This document shows, piece after piece, positions 8,682 to 17,288 of a stretch of DNA of 64,000 nt. The notes under the pieces are model-generated. The model saw only the letters and a list, made by a program, of their open reading frames with translations. It was not told the origin of the DNA and made no database searches. A program made the translations under genes and the position numbers. The stretch comes from Bacillota bacterium (lineage in GTDB: Bacteria; Bacillota; Clostridia; Clostridiales; Clostridiaceae): NCBI GenBank assembly GCA_021781745.1, contig JAJXWH010000007.1, positions 1 to 64,000 of the forward strand, given 5' to 3'. The stretch's first letter is position 1. The number at the start of each line of letters is the position of its first letter.

Positions 8682-11051
8682 ATGACTAACTTAAATAAAG
8701 GCGTAGTAATTCCAATTTATGATATTGTATTATTACCAGGAATGATTCACACATTAAAATTAAATAGGTTTAGTGAAAAAGAAGTTGAACATTTAGGCGG
8801 GGAAGAAACAAATATTGCTTTACCTCTAAAGCAGGGGTTTGGTCAAAGTCAGTTAAAGGAAGACGATTTTCATAAAGTTGGAGTTTCATTTCAAGTAAAT
8901 GAGATGGAAAAAACAGAAAAGGGATACCAAATAAAAATTAAAGTACTAGATAGAATTGAAGTTAAGGCATTTCATATTGAAGAAAATTCTATTAATGTAG
9001 AATTCGAATTTGCACCTGATATTATTGATGTTGAAGAAAAAAGCCAAGAAGAAATGGTAGCTTATATTAGAAAGGTTACTCATGAAATCAGTGAAAACTT
9101 TAGAGGTTCAGGAGATTTTATGAAAACAATAGAAAATCAAAAGAACTTAAATAAGCTTATAGGATATTTAACACACTTTATGCCACTTTCAAATGAAGAA
9201 AAATATGAATTATTAGAGACTCAATCACTAAAAAATAGAGGACTTAAATTCATGGATTATTTATTAAAGCAAAAAGAAGCTTTAAAGTTACAATTTGAAT
9301 TGGCACAAAAATTTAGTGAGAAAGCTAATAAAAATTATAGGGAATCAGTATTAAGAGAGCAATTAAAAGCTATTCAAAGCGAATTAAATGAAGGAAAAGG
9401 CAGTGGAGCTAAAAAAGAAAAAGATTATTTAAATAAAATTGAAGAAGCTCAAATGCCAAGTGAAATAAAGGAGGCAGCTTTAGAAGAATTAGAAAAGCTA
9501 GAAAGCCAAAGCCCAAATAGTTCAGAATATAATGTTATAAGAAATTACTTGGATTTACTAGTTCAGCTTCCTTGGAAAAAGAGTGAGCCTAAATTAATTG
9601 ATTTAGAAGAAGCAAGGCGCATTTTAAATGATGATCATTATGGTCTTGAAAAGGTAAAAGATAGAATAATTCAACATTTAGCAGTAATGCAGCTTAAGAA
9701 AAATAAAAAAGGTTCAATTTTATTATTAGTTGGTCCTCCGGGAACAGGAAAGACAAGTTTGGGTAGAAGCATTGCTGAAGCTCTTGGAAGGAAATATATA
9801 AGATTAAGTCTTGGTGGAGTAAGAGATGAAGCTGAAATTAGAGGCCATAGAAGAACTTATGTAGGAGCAATGCCAGGAAGAATTATACAAACTATTAAAA
9901 AAGCTGGTGAGACAAACCCAGTAATGATTTTAGATGAAGTAGACAAGCTAATGGCAGGCTATAATGGTGATCCAGCTAGTGCATTACTAGAAGTACTAGA
10001 TCCAGAACAAAATGACACATTCACTGATCACTATTTAGATTTACCTTATGATTTATCAGATGTATTCTTTATAGCTACAGCAAACTCTTTAGATACAATT
10101 CCTAGACCTCTATTAGATAGAATGGAAGTAATTCAAATTTCAAGTTATACTATTAATGAAAAATTCCATATTGGTAAAAATCATTTAATACCATCTATTA
10201 TTGAAGAACATGGATTAGATAGCAGTCAAGTTGTAGTTGAAGATGAAGCTTTAAGAAGAATTGTAAGTGAATATACTTTAGAAGCAGGTGTAAGAGGACT
10301 TAAAAAGCAATTAGCAGCAATTGCGAGAGTTGCATCAGAAAAGATTGTTTCTAATAAGGAGGCTGAGTTACCGTTTAAGGTTACAGCAGATGATTTAGAT
10401 GACATTCTTGGAAGAAAAGTTTCCAGTCATGATAAAGCTCAAAATGACAATGCTCCAGGTGTAGTAACAGGATTAGCTTGGACACCTGTAGGAGGAGAGA
10501 TACTTTTTATTGAAGCAACTGGTATGCAAGGAAATGGACAAGTTACTTTAACTGGTCAACTTGGAGATGTAATGCAAGAATCAGCAAAGATTTCATTAAG
10601 CTTATTAAAATCAAGATTGCCAATAAATGCAGTTAACTTTAAAGAAAGAGATATTCATATTCACGTTCCTTCAGGATCTGTTCCTAAGGATGGTCCATCA
10701 GCTGGAATTACTTTATTCACAGCACTAGCATCTCTTGTTACAGGCATAAAGGTTGATTCTAAATTAGCAATGACAGGAGAAATTACTTTAAGGGGAGCAG
10801 TTCTACCAATAGGTGGATTAAAGGAAAAGTTATTAGCAGCACAAAGAGCTGAAATAACAAAAGTATTGATTCCAAAAGATAACGTAATTGATCTTAAAGA
10901 TGTCCCAGATGAAGTTAAGCAAGAACTAACTATAATTCCGGTAGAAACTGTAGAAGATGTTCTTAAAGAAACTTTAGGAATTTCATTACCAAAAATAGAA
11001 CACGTATTTAATCCAACTAATTTTATCGAAGGAACATTTGTTGTAGATTGA
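8682..11051 (+). CDS. lon: ATP-dependent protease Lon
   Basis: Cytosolic AAA+ serine protease that degrades misfolded and regulatory proteins. At 789 residues it is of normal Lon length. Residues 1-200 form a rather divergent N-terminal substrate-binding domain. The Walker A GPPGTGKT begins near residue 351, with Walker B at VMILDEVDK. The protease domain carries the catalytic Ser in KDGPSAG (about residue 673) and the Lys of GGLKEKLL (about 716). AAAGGA eight bases upstream favours the ATG at 8682 rather than 8673. The TetR gene upstream and the shared TTCGTTTAT motif suggest possible local control. Confidence 0.95.
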   Translation: MTNLNKGVVIPIYDIVLLPGMIHTLKLNRFSEKEVEHLGGEETNIALPLKQGFGQSQLKEDDFHKVGVSFQVNEMEKTEKGYQIKIKVLDRIEVKAFHIEENSINVEFEFAPDIIDVEEKSQEEMVAYIRKVTHEISENFRGSGDFMKTIENQKNLNKLIGYLTHFMPLSNEEKYELLETQSLKNRGLKFMDYLLKQKEALKLQFELAQKFSEKANKNYRESVLREQLKAIQSELNEGKGSGAKKEKDYLNKIEEAQMPSEIKEAALEELEKLESQSPNSSEYNVIRNYLDLLVQLPWKKSEPKLIDLEEARRILNDDHYGLEKVKDRIIQHLAVMQLKKNKKGSILLLVGPPGTGKTSLGRSIAEALGRKYIRLSLGGVRDEAEIRGHRRTYVGAMPGRIIQTIKKAGETNPVMILDEVDKLMAGYNGDPASALLEVLDPEQNDTFTDHYLDLPYDLSDVFFIATANSLDTIPRPLLDRMEVIQISSYTINEKFHIGKNHLIPSIIEEHGLDSSQVVVEDEALRRIVSEYTLEAGVRGLKKQLAAIARVASEKIVSNKEAELPFKVTADDLDDILGRKVSSHDKAQNDNAPGVVTGLAWTPVGGEILFIEATGMQGNGQVTLTGQLGDVMQESAKISLSLLKSRLPINAVNFKERDIHIHVPSGSVPKDGPSAGITLFTALASLVTGIKVDSKLAMTGEITLRGAVLPIGGLKEKLLAAQRAEITKVLIPKDNVIDLKDVPDEVKQELTIIPVETVEDVLKETLGISLPKIEHVFNPTNFIEGTFVVD

Positions 11052-11071
11052 TTAGAATAGCATATTATTAA

Positions 11072-11097
11072 GGGAGCATCAGGGATGCTCCCTTTTA
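11072..11097 (+). terminator. lon terminator
   Basis: GGGAGCATC (11072-11080) pairs perfectly with GATGCTCCC (11084-11092), followed by TTTTAT. Confidence 0.9.
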
Positions 11098-11105
11098 TAG
11101 TAATG

Positions 11106-11660
11106 CTAGTCAAAGATTTGGCATATACCTATTATAATCATTAGTATTCCAGCTAAAATTGTAGGTTTTTTTCCTACGTTTAGTTTAGTAATAAATTTTA
11201 ATGCGTAATTACCAGAAAAAAATATTCCTAAACTAATTATAAAATAAGGTAAGGAAACCATAAATGCACTATAACCTACTAATGCAGAACTAACTGAACT
11301 ACTTATATCATCAAGAGCTAGGGCAATACCAATAGAAAAAGCTTCTTTAAATCCTAGTTCCTTAACATTATTTTTATTTGCTTCAATATTATTTTTATCA
11401 GAAAATGATGTGTATATCATTCTTATACCCATGATGACCAATAGCAGCATACTTATAATTGAGCACTCAGTATCACTAAGATAATAAGATATAAATTGTC
11501 CAAATAATGATGCCAAAAAAGAGACTAAAAAAGCAAGAGATGCTATTAATAAATTTTTAGCCAGCTTAACTTTTACTCCTGCAACACTGTATGCTACTCC
11601 TACACCAATATTATCTATACTATTAAGAATTGCAATAACAAACAAATAAATTACTTGCAT
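11106..11660 (-). CDS. ytaF: YtaF/MntP-like sporulation membrane protein
   Basis: Small integral membrane protein of about six helices in the YtaF/MntP-like superfamily. It carries the family-type segment NSIDNIGVGVAYSV at about residue 14 and a partly repeated ALALDDISSS in the second half, consistent with internal duplication. YtaF is known as a sporulation membrane protein; MntP relatives export Mn2+, so transport is possible but not shown. The ATG at 11660 lies 8 bases after AGGAGG; the GTG at 11669 overlaps that site. It converges with lon. Confidence 0.8.
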   Translation of the reverse strand: MQVIYLFVIAILNSIDNIGVGVAYSVAGVKVKLAKNLLIASLAFLVSFLASLFGQFISYYLSDTECSIISMLLLVIMGIRMIYTSFSDKNNIEANKNNVKELGFKEAFSIGIALALDDISSSVSSALVGYSAFMVSLPYFIISLGIFFSGNYALKFITKLNVGKKPTILAGILMIIIGICQIFD

Positions 11661-11826
11661 AGTTTTCACCTCCTAAAATAAATTAAGTAAAACTATTTTT
11701 GGAAAAGAAAATTCAATTAACCCAAGCATTTATATTCAGGATGAGCTACTATGCTTTTCATACATTATATGCGGGATAACATAGTATGTTGTAAATATTA
11801 ATTAGTGTAAAGGGTAAAATATATTA

Positions 11827-12843
11827 ATGAAGCGATATTTAAAGAAGGTGAAATTGTTGGATGCAAAAATACCATTTTATGAAGAATATAAAGATAAAAT
11901 TAGATGTAGAGTTTGTCCGCATAATTGCATAATTGATGAAGATAAATTTGGTATATGTAGAGTTAGAACTGTAAAGGACAATATGCCTACTGCAATTAAT
12001 TATGGAGAAGTGACATCAATGGGAGTTGACCCTATTGAAAAGAAGCCTTTGTATCATTTTAAGCCATCAAAAGATATTTTATCCATTGGAAGCTTTGGCT
12101 GTAATATGACTTGTAGTTTCTGTCAAAATCATGAAATATCCCAAGGTAAACCAGAGACACAATACATAAATGTAGAGAAACTAATAGAGATTATTCCCTC
12201 AATAGAAAATAATGTTGGTGTCGCATTTACTTATAATGAGCCTTTTATGTGGTATGAATATATGTATGATGCAGCTAAAAATATAAAAGAAAATACTACT
12301 GAAACCAGTGTTGTAGTTGTTACTAATGGTTATATTAATGAAGAACCGCTTATGAAGCTTCTTCCTTATGTTGATGCTATGAATATTGATTTAAAAGGAT
12401 ATACAAATAGGTATTATAGTAATATTTGCGGTGCAAAATTAGAACCAGTCCTTGAAACTATAAAAAAATGCAATCCTCATTGTCATGTGGAAATAACAAC
12501 ATTACTTGTAAGCGAGGAAAATGATTCATTGGAGGAAGCAAGACAAATTGCAGAATTTATAGCCAGTGTCAGTGAAGATATACCTCTTCATTTAAGCAGA
12601 TATTTCCCACGATATAAGATGGAAAATGCTGCAACCCAGGTGGAAAAAATAACAGCTGCTCAAAATGAAGCAAAGAAATATTTAAAACATGTATATGTAG
12701 GTAATGTTCAAGGGGTAGATAACAATACTTATTGTGATAACTGCAACGAATTGCTGATTGAGAGAAATGGGTATTCCACAGAAGTTTATTTAAAGGAAAG
12801 TAAGTGTGAAAAATGTGGAGAGGAGATTAACATTATATTATAA
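11827..12843 (+). CDS. amrS: AmmeMemoRadiSam system radical SAM enzyme
   Basis: Radical S-adenosylmethionine enzyme of the AmrS family. The [4Fe-4S]-binding C-x3-C-x2-C motif is Cys92-Cys96-Cys99 (CNMTCSFC). An N-terminal Cys cluster (CRVCPHNCIID...GICRVR) and a C-terminal zinc-ribbon-like part (CDNCNELL ... CEKCGEE) are typical of the family. The start is uncertain: the ATG at 11827 has a weak site, whereas AAGGTG precedes TTG codons at 11854-11857. Its partner protein is encoded at 6474. The substrate is unknown. Confidence 0.9.
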   Translation: MKRYLKKVKLLDAKIPFYEEYKDKIRCRVCPHNCIIDEDKFGICRVRTVKDNMPTAINYGEVTSMGVDPIEKKPLYHFKPSKDILSIGSFGCNMTCSFCQNHEISQGKPETQYINVEKLIEIIPSIENNVGVAFTYNEPFMWYEYMYDAAKNIKENTTETSVVVVTNGYINEEPLMKLLPYVDAMNIDLKGYTNRYYSNICGAKLEPVLETIKKCNPHCHVEITTLLVSEENDSLEEARQIAEFIASVSEDIPLHLSRYFPRYKMENAATQVEKITAAQNEAKKYLKHVYVGNVQGVDNNTYCDNCNELLIERNGYSTEVYLKESKCEKCGEEINIIL

Positions 12844-12850
12844 AATAAAT

Positions 12851-12895
12851 AAAGTTGAAGCGGGGAAATTGAATTCCCTGCTTCAGCTTTATTTA
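12851..12895. terminator. Bidirectional terminator
   Basis: A 17-bp stem (12851-12867 with 12874-12890, two G-U pairs, six-base loop) followed by TTATTT on the plus strand and A-rich DNA on the other side. It overlaps the stop codon of the converging gene, so it probably serves both. Confidence 0.85.
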
Positions 12896-13587
12896 TTAAG
12901 TGTAAAAGGATTAAATTTAATTGCACCGCTATATTGATAAGGATAAAATTGTTTTAAATGGCAAAGATAATTTATCCATTGCGCAGTTAGGGTTTTGTAT
13001 ACTCTGCAAATATCACCCTTAATATGAATGCTGTCATCGTCAGTTAATTCCTTGTATTGTAAGAATATAATTTCATCTCTTAAATGCATTAAAGACATAA
13101 GTAAATCTGCAAAGGTTTCATGTTCTAAAATATTCTCATTACTTATAAGATTAGATAAAATATCTCTGTTTTCTATAACAAGTTTTTCAAGCTTTGGGTA
13201 ATCAATTTTTTCGAATTTTATATTATGATCATGAAGTTTTAGCTTGTCTTCTGATGATTTTAAATCACTGAAATCTAAATTTAATGATTGAATTTTTTCA
13301 TCACCAGCAACTATTATGTGCAAAAGAGTAATGCCAATATCACTAAAAAATAATCCCACTAGCATGTTCAATTTACTTAAGCGTTCAAGTTTAGCGCGTC
13401 TTTCAACAAGCTTTTCAAATACAAGTGTTACTGCAAGTATGTTTATGGGAATAAAACATAAGCTCATTAAAGAATAATAAATAGTATTTTCTAATTGACC
13501 AAATATTAAGTAATGAACAAAAAACATTATGAATGATAAAAAAATTAGAATGAATGATACAAATAAATATTGTTTTAGATTTTTCAT
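12889..13587 (-). CDS. Membrane-anchored hypothetical protein, 232 aa
   Basis: I do not recognise the family. Two membrane helices occupy residues ~8-30 and ~38-60. They are followed by a short amphipathic, positively charged stretch and a soluble, helix-rich cytoplasmic part with several conserved-looking Leu/Glu/Lys heptads. GGAG precedes the ATG. It is monocistronic on the minus strand and ends in the shared terminator. No catalytic motif is visible. Confidence 0.75.
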   Translation of the reverse strand: MKNLKQYLFVSFILIFLSFIMFFVHYLIFGQLENTIYYSLMSLCFIPINILAVTLVFEKLVERRAKLERLSKLNMLVGLFFSDIGITLLHIIVAGDEKIQSLNLDFSDLKSSEDKLKLHDHNIKFEKIDYPKLEKLVIENRDILSNLISNENILEHETFADLLMSLMHLRDEIIFLQYKELTDDDSIHIKGDICRVYKTLTAQWINYLCHLKQFYPYQYSGAIKFNPFTLNK

Positions 13588-13748
13588 AAGTACTCCTTTA
13601 AAATTTTTAGTTAATATTAAATAAATAATTAGTACAAATATCTTTAATTGTATTCTTGTAGCAATTGCCCTATAATATATTAAATGTTATCAATTTTAGG
13701 AGTGAATTGTCAAATTAATTATAGTTAATTGGTACAGGAGGAAATACA

Positions 13749-14156
13749 ATGGATACAAATGAATGCATAATAAGCAAAGATAAAAATCTATTACAGATAG
13801 ATAGAATATGTGAATTATTAAAAATGACTTATTGGGCTAACAAAAGAGATAGGGAAACTATCATAAAATCAATAGAAAACTCAGTTTGTTATGGAGTATA
13901 TTGTGAAAATGTACAAGTAGGTTTTGCAAGAGTTATAACAGACTTTGTTACTAATTTCTATATTTGTGATGTTATTATAGATGAGAAATTCCAAAAAAGA
14001 GGATTAGGTAAAAAGCTAATAAAAGAAATATGTGATGATAATAGTTCTAAATCTTTATTAGGACTATTAATTACTGAGGATGCTCATAAACTATATGAAA
14101 AATTTGGTTTTGAAAAAGATAGTATAAGTTTTATGTGCAAAAAAAGAAGGGAATAG
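13749..14156 (+). CDS. GNAT-family N-acetyltransferase
   Basis: Acetyl-CoA-dependent acetyltransferase, 135 residues, a compact GNAT. Motif A is seen as ICDVIIDEKFQKRGLGKKLI, with the acetyl-CoA pyrophosphate loop QKRGLG. A C-terminal LYEKFGFEKD segment is usual for the fold. AGGAGG precedes the ATG. It begins a run of small, apparently unrelated plus-strand genes. The substrate is unknown. Confidence 0.85.
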   Translation: MDTNECIISKDKNLLQIDRICELLKMTYWANKRDRETIIKSIENSVCYGVYCENVQVGFARVITDFVTNFYICDVIIDEKFQKRGLGKKLIKEICDDNSSKSLLGLLITEDAHKLYEKFGFEKDSISFMCKKRRE

Positions 14157-14218
14157 TATTATATTCGTAATGCATTTTTATTTTTAAATTTGTGGTTTTA
14201 GTTAAAGGGGAATACAAA

Positions 14219-14854
14219 ATGAGTGAAGATTTAATTAGTTATTGGGAAAAATGGATTGAAGGAGAAGAGGAAATTGACCTTACAATAGATGGTATTATCT
14301 TAAAATATTCAATGATAAATAAGCAAAATAAAGATGGAGTGAGAGATTGGGTGTGCTTCACATCTAAGGAAAAGTTATATTCGTTTATTAAATGCGTATT
14401 ATTACCATCAATTCAAATTTCACGAACTATAGGAATTAAGGAATCAGAGGTTTATCTAGATGTATGTGATTATGAAAAAACAATAAAATTGTTACAAGCT
14501 TTTAAAATAGATAATTATGAAAGTGCTATAGAAGATTATAATAGATGGCTAAAGGAATTAGAAGGACTAGAAAATAGAGATTTTAATTTTGATGACATCC
14601 ATAGCTTTATTCATAAAGTAAGTAATGAAATAGATTCTAGAGAAGTAATCTACTTAGAATTACAGTTGTTCGAAAATATAAAATGCGTTGGCAGGATGCT
14701 TATAAAGGAATACGAAGACAATAATATGTTAGATGTATTAGAAACAAAATTTGAGTTGAGTAAAGATGAAATAATATGGCTGTTTGAAGCTATTGATGAT
14801 AATAAGTTTATGATCAAGAGAATAACTACCTTATTAAATGAGAAATTTGTTTAG
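14219..14854 (+). CDS. Hypothetical protein, 211 aa
   Basis: Soluble acidic protein without a family I recognise. It contains WEKWIEGEEE near the start and DWVCFTSKEKLYSFIKCVLLPS near residue 45; the remainder is predicted helical. The ATG at 14219 behind AAAGGGGA was chosen; the open frame extends to a GTG at 14192 without a ribosome site. The neighbours are a GNAT and a thioesterase, which give no functional clue. Confidence 0.65.
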   Translation: MSEDLISYWEKWIEGEEEIDLTIDGIILKYSMINKQNKDGVRDWVCFTSKEKLYSFIKCVLLPSIQISRTIGIKESEVYLDVCDYEKTIKLLQAFKIDNYESAIEDYNRWLKELEGLENRDFNFDDIHSFIHKVSNEIDSREVIYLELQLFENIKCVGRMLIKEYEDNNMLDVLETKFELSKDEIIWLFEAIDDNKFMIKRITTLLNEKFV

Positions 14855-14909
14855 ATGTTAAGATATATTATTAATTTTAATTCAAAGCGATTTTGGGAGG
14901 ATGGTAATA

Positions 14910-15350
14910 ATGAATAAAAATGAATTTGAGGAATTTATACATGATAAGATTCCAATTACCAAAGCTATGGGGGTAAGTGTTTTAGAATTCACTCCATCAA
15001 AGGTTAGGATATTAGCTAAACTAGAACCAAATATTAATCATAAGCAAACTGCATTTGGTGGAAGCATAAATACTTTAATGACGATTTGCGGATGGGCCAT
15101 GACATTTATAAATATCAAGGAAATAGATCCAGATGTTCATATAGTAATTAAAAAAAGCAATATTAATTATTTAGCGCCAATAAGAGAAGATTTTATTGCA
15201 GAATGTGAATTATGCAATGAAGAAACTAAAAAAGAATTCATTGAAGCATATGCTAGGCATAAAAAAAGTAGATTGAATCTTAAGGTTTATATTAAGGACG
15301 AGAAGACTATTTTTGCTGAATATGAAGGGCAATATGTTGTTTTTAAATAA
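14910..15350 (+). CDS. Hotdog-fold thioesterase (YiiD C-terminal type)
   Basis: Putative acyl-CoA or acyl thioesterase of 146 residues resembling the C-terminal domain of YiiD. Visible features are the N-terminal helix-strand MGVSVLEF, the active-site helix region KQTAFGGSINTL, and the strand NINYLAPIREDF. GGGAGG is spaced correctly for the ATG at 14910, but overlaps the alternative ATG at 14901. It lies among small metabolic genes. The acyl substrate is not predictable. Confidence 0.75.
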   Translation: MNKNEFEEFIHDKIPITKAMGVSVLEFTPSKVRILAKLEPNINHKQTAFGGSINTLMTICGWAMTFINIKEIDPDVHIVIKKSNINYLAPIREDFIAECELCNEETKKEFIEAYARHKKSRLNLKVYIKDEKTIFAEYEGQYVVFK

Positions 15351-15413
15351 GGAAGAAGCAAAAAATAATTATGGTATTTTGGATTTGGTATTTTTTTATA
15401 TGCCGAAAAAGTT

Positions 15414-15437
15414 AATATGACTTACTGTTGTCATATT
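15414..15437. promoter_or_regulatory. Palindromic operator candidate before the GyrI-like gene
   Basis: AATATGAC (15414-15421) and GTCATATT (15430-15437) are a perfect 8-bp inverted repeat with an 8-bp centre. TATAGT (15441-15446) right behind it could be a -10. The geometry fits a dimeric regulator acting on the gene at 15477; the regulator is unknown. Confidence 0.5.
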
Positions 15438-15476
15438 CAGTATAGTATATTTTGAATAGGATAGGAGTGAAGTTTT

Positions 15477-16100
15477 ATGAAATATGAATGGAAAAAGCAT
15501 GCAAAAGAATATTATATGCCGAAGAGTGAGGTAGAAATAATTCCAATTCCAGAATTTAAATTTTTTATGATTAAAGGAAAAGGAAATCCAAACCATGAGC
15601 ATTTTTCAGAAGAGGTGGGTGTTCTATATTCTCTTTCTTATGCAGTAAAGATGATGCCTAAAAGCGGAGTGATACCAGAAGGATATTTTGATTATGCAGT
15701 TTTTCCTTTAGAAGGTGTATGGGATATTAGTGAAGAAGGAAAAGGAAAGAATAATATAGATAAAAACGAATTTATTTATACAATTATGATTAGACAGCCA
15801 GATTTTGTAACAGAAGAAATTGCTATGAAAGCAATTGAAATTGTTAAAAAGAAAAAGCCACATCCTTTATTAGAAAGTGTTATCTTTAGCAGCATAGAGG
15901 ACGGGTTATGTGTTCAGATGATGCATAATGGTTCTTATGATGATGAGCCAAGGAGCTTTCAAAAGATGAAAGAATTCTGTGACCAAAATAATCTTGAAAG
16001 AGTATCGATGCCTCATAGGGAAATATATATTTCTGATGCCAGAAAGGTAGAACAATCAAAGTTGAAAACAGTTTTACGTTACAAAGTCAATTATAGATAA
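15477..16100 (+). CDS. GyrI-like small-molecule-binding domain protein
   Basis: Stand-alone GyrI-like domain, a fold that binds small hydrophobic compounds and is often attached to regulators; here no DNA-binding domain is present. Over 207 residues it shows the family flow: FFMIKGKGNPNHEHF near residue 30, YAVFPLEGVWDISEEG near residue 75, MIRQPDFVT, and a C-terminal HREIYISDARK. GGAGTG precedes the ATG. A palindrome lies directly upstream. Its ligand is unknown. Confidence 0.8.
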   Translation: MKYEWKKHAKEYYMPKSEVEIIPIPEFKFFMIKGKGNPNHEHFSEEVGVLYSLSYAVKMMPKSGVIPEGYFDYAVFPLEGVWDISEEGKGKNNIDKNEFIYTIMIRQPDFVTEEIAMKAIEIVKKKKPHPLLESVIFSSIEDGLCVQMMHNGSYDDEPRSFQKMKEFCDQNNLERVSMPHREIYISDARKVEQSKLKTVLRYKVNYR

Positions 16101-16132
16101 ACAGAATGTGAACTAGATTTATGCGGTAGCTT

Positions 16133-16390
16133 ACCGAAATCATAAATATTTTTGTTCCGAAAAACTATGAAAATATCGCTGAAGGTTCTAAGTTGCAGGT
16201 TTTACCCACTTTAGCATGCTCCCGCTTTCAGCGTGACAAGCTAAAGTGGAACAACAATATAGGAAACTCGACTCACATTCGTTCGCTGAGTAAGCGACTC
16301 ACCCCAAATCATAGATTTGGGTTCTCTGCTTAAGAACCTTTAGCATCTCATTTTCAAATGTTTTCTCCAAAAAATATTTATGATTTCTGG
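16133..16390. repeat. Structured palindromic element, about 258 bp
   Basis: The ends are near-perfect inverted repeats: ACCGAAATCATAAATATTT (from 16133) matches the reverse complement of 16369-16390 with one bulged base. Pairing continues imperfectly for roughly another 40 bases on both sides (GAAGGTTCTAAG against the complement of CTTAAGAACCTT). Inside are two further hairpins, CCACTTTAGC...GCTAAAGTGG (about 16206-16249) and CCCAAATC...GATTTGGG (about 16303-16321). There is no coding frame. Base composition is richer in G+C than its surroundings. It looks like a MITE-like or structured-RNA element. Confidence 0.7.
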
Positions 16391-16546
16391 TGAAGATATT
16401 CACATAAAAGTCTAGTAAAAACTGTTTATATATTGAGCGGGAATGAAGAGTATAGTGTAGAAATTACAATTGGTGGTAAATTATGTTATAATTATATTAC
16501 TTAGTTATAGAGAATTAATTAAATTGGTATTATAAGGAGCATGAAG

Positions 16547-17083
16547 ATGATAAAATTGTTCACAGCATTTGCTACAGGGGAAGATTTCTTTTATGAAGGA
16601 GCCTTTATTGCTAAGGTAAAATATCAAAGATTTAGTGAAAGTACAAGTGATGAAAGCTTTAAAAATGAAATAATAAAGAATAGTAAGAAACTTTGTATAA
16701 TTGAGTGTTCAGGGTATAATGGAACACAAATTATTGAGAAATTGACAGTTTATTTGATGATGAACGTAGAAGTAAAGGAAGGAAAAAAGCCAGAGATATT
16801 AGAAAATCAAGGAGACTTATGGCTTAATTTTTCAAAGGAAGAAATTGCGGATTTTAGTCATACTACTGGTGATACAAATTCAATTCATTTAACAGAAAAT
16901 CCTGTAGTTCAGGGATTATTTATATTAAAAGAACTCTGTCAAGCTACAAATGCAAATGAAATAGAAGTAAAGTATTCACATCCTGTATATGGAGAGAATC
17001 CTGTATATATTGCAAAAGAAGAAAATACATTAAAGGGATATAGTGATGGATTCTTGTGTTTCCAAGCTATAGTACTAAGTTAA
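16547..17083 (+). CDS. Hypothetical protein with a MaoC-like C-terminal hotdog segment
   Basis: 178-residue protein. Residues ~95-145 resemble the MaoC/hydratase signature, a hotdog fold with Asp/His active site: FSHTTGDTNSIHLTENPVVQ. The part before it is not recognised. The second ATG (16547), 7 bases after AAGGAG, is preferred to the one at 16541. The stretch after the signature is short, so a functional dehydratase is uncertain; it could be a divergent or reduced member. Confidence 0.6.
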   Translation: MIKLFTAFATGEDFFYEGAFIAKVKYQRFSESTSDESFKNEIIKNSKKLCIIECSGYNGTQIIEKLTVYLMMNVEVKEGKKPEILENQGDLWLNFSKEEIADFSHTTGDTNSIHLTENPVVQGLFILKELCQATNANEIEVKYSHPVYGENPVYIAKEENTLKGYSDGFLCFQAIVLS

Positions 17084-17175
17084 TAATGTTACTTTAGTTT
17101 TAGTTGAATAATGTAATATATGTTTTTCTTATGAGAGGATGTGAACTCATTTATGAGGACAAGTCGAATTAAATT

Positions 17176-17246
17176 CTTGGTACAGTTAAAATAATCTGAT
17201 AGCAGATTGTACCAAGATTGAGTAATATGTTATCAGTTAACTGTAC
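17176..17246 (+). promoter_or_regulatory. Leader with two mutually exclusive hairpins
   Basis: CTTGGTACA (17176-17184) pairs perfectly with TGTACCAAG (17208-17216), with AATCTG/CAGATT stacked inside. The overlapping GTACAGTTAA (17180-17189) pairs perfectly with TTAACTGTAC (17237-17246). Both cannot form at once. It lies 43-113 bases before the methyltransferase start. Confidence 0.45.
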
Positions 17247-17288
17247 TACTTTTCATAATATACTTAAATTAAGTGAAGGAGTAAAGTT

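Noticed and set aside
17160-17288. T-box leader before the methyltransferase
   Set aside because: No T-box sequence (TGGNACCGCG) or specifier stem was seen, and the gene is not an aminoacyl-tRNA or amino-acid gene.
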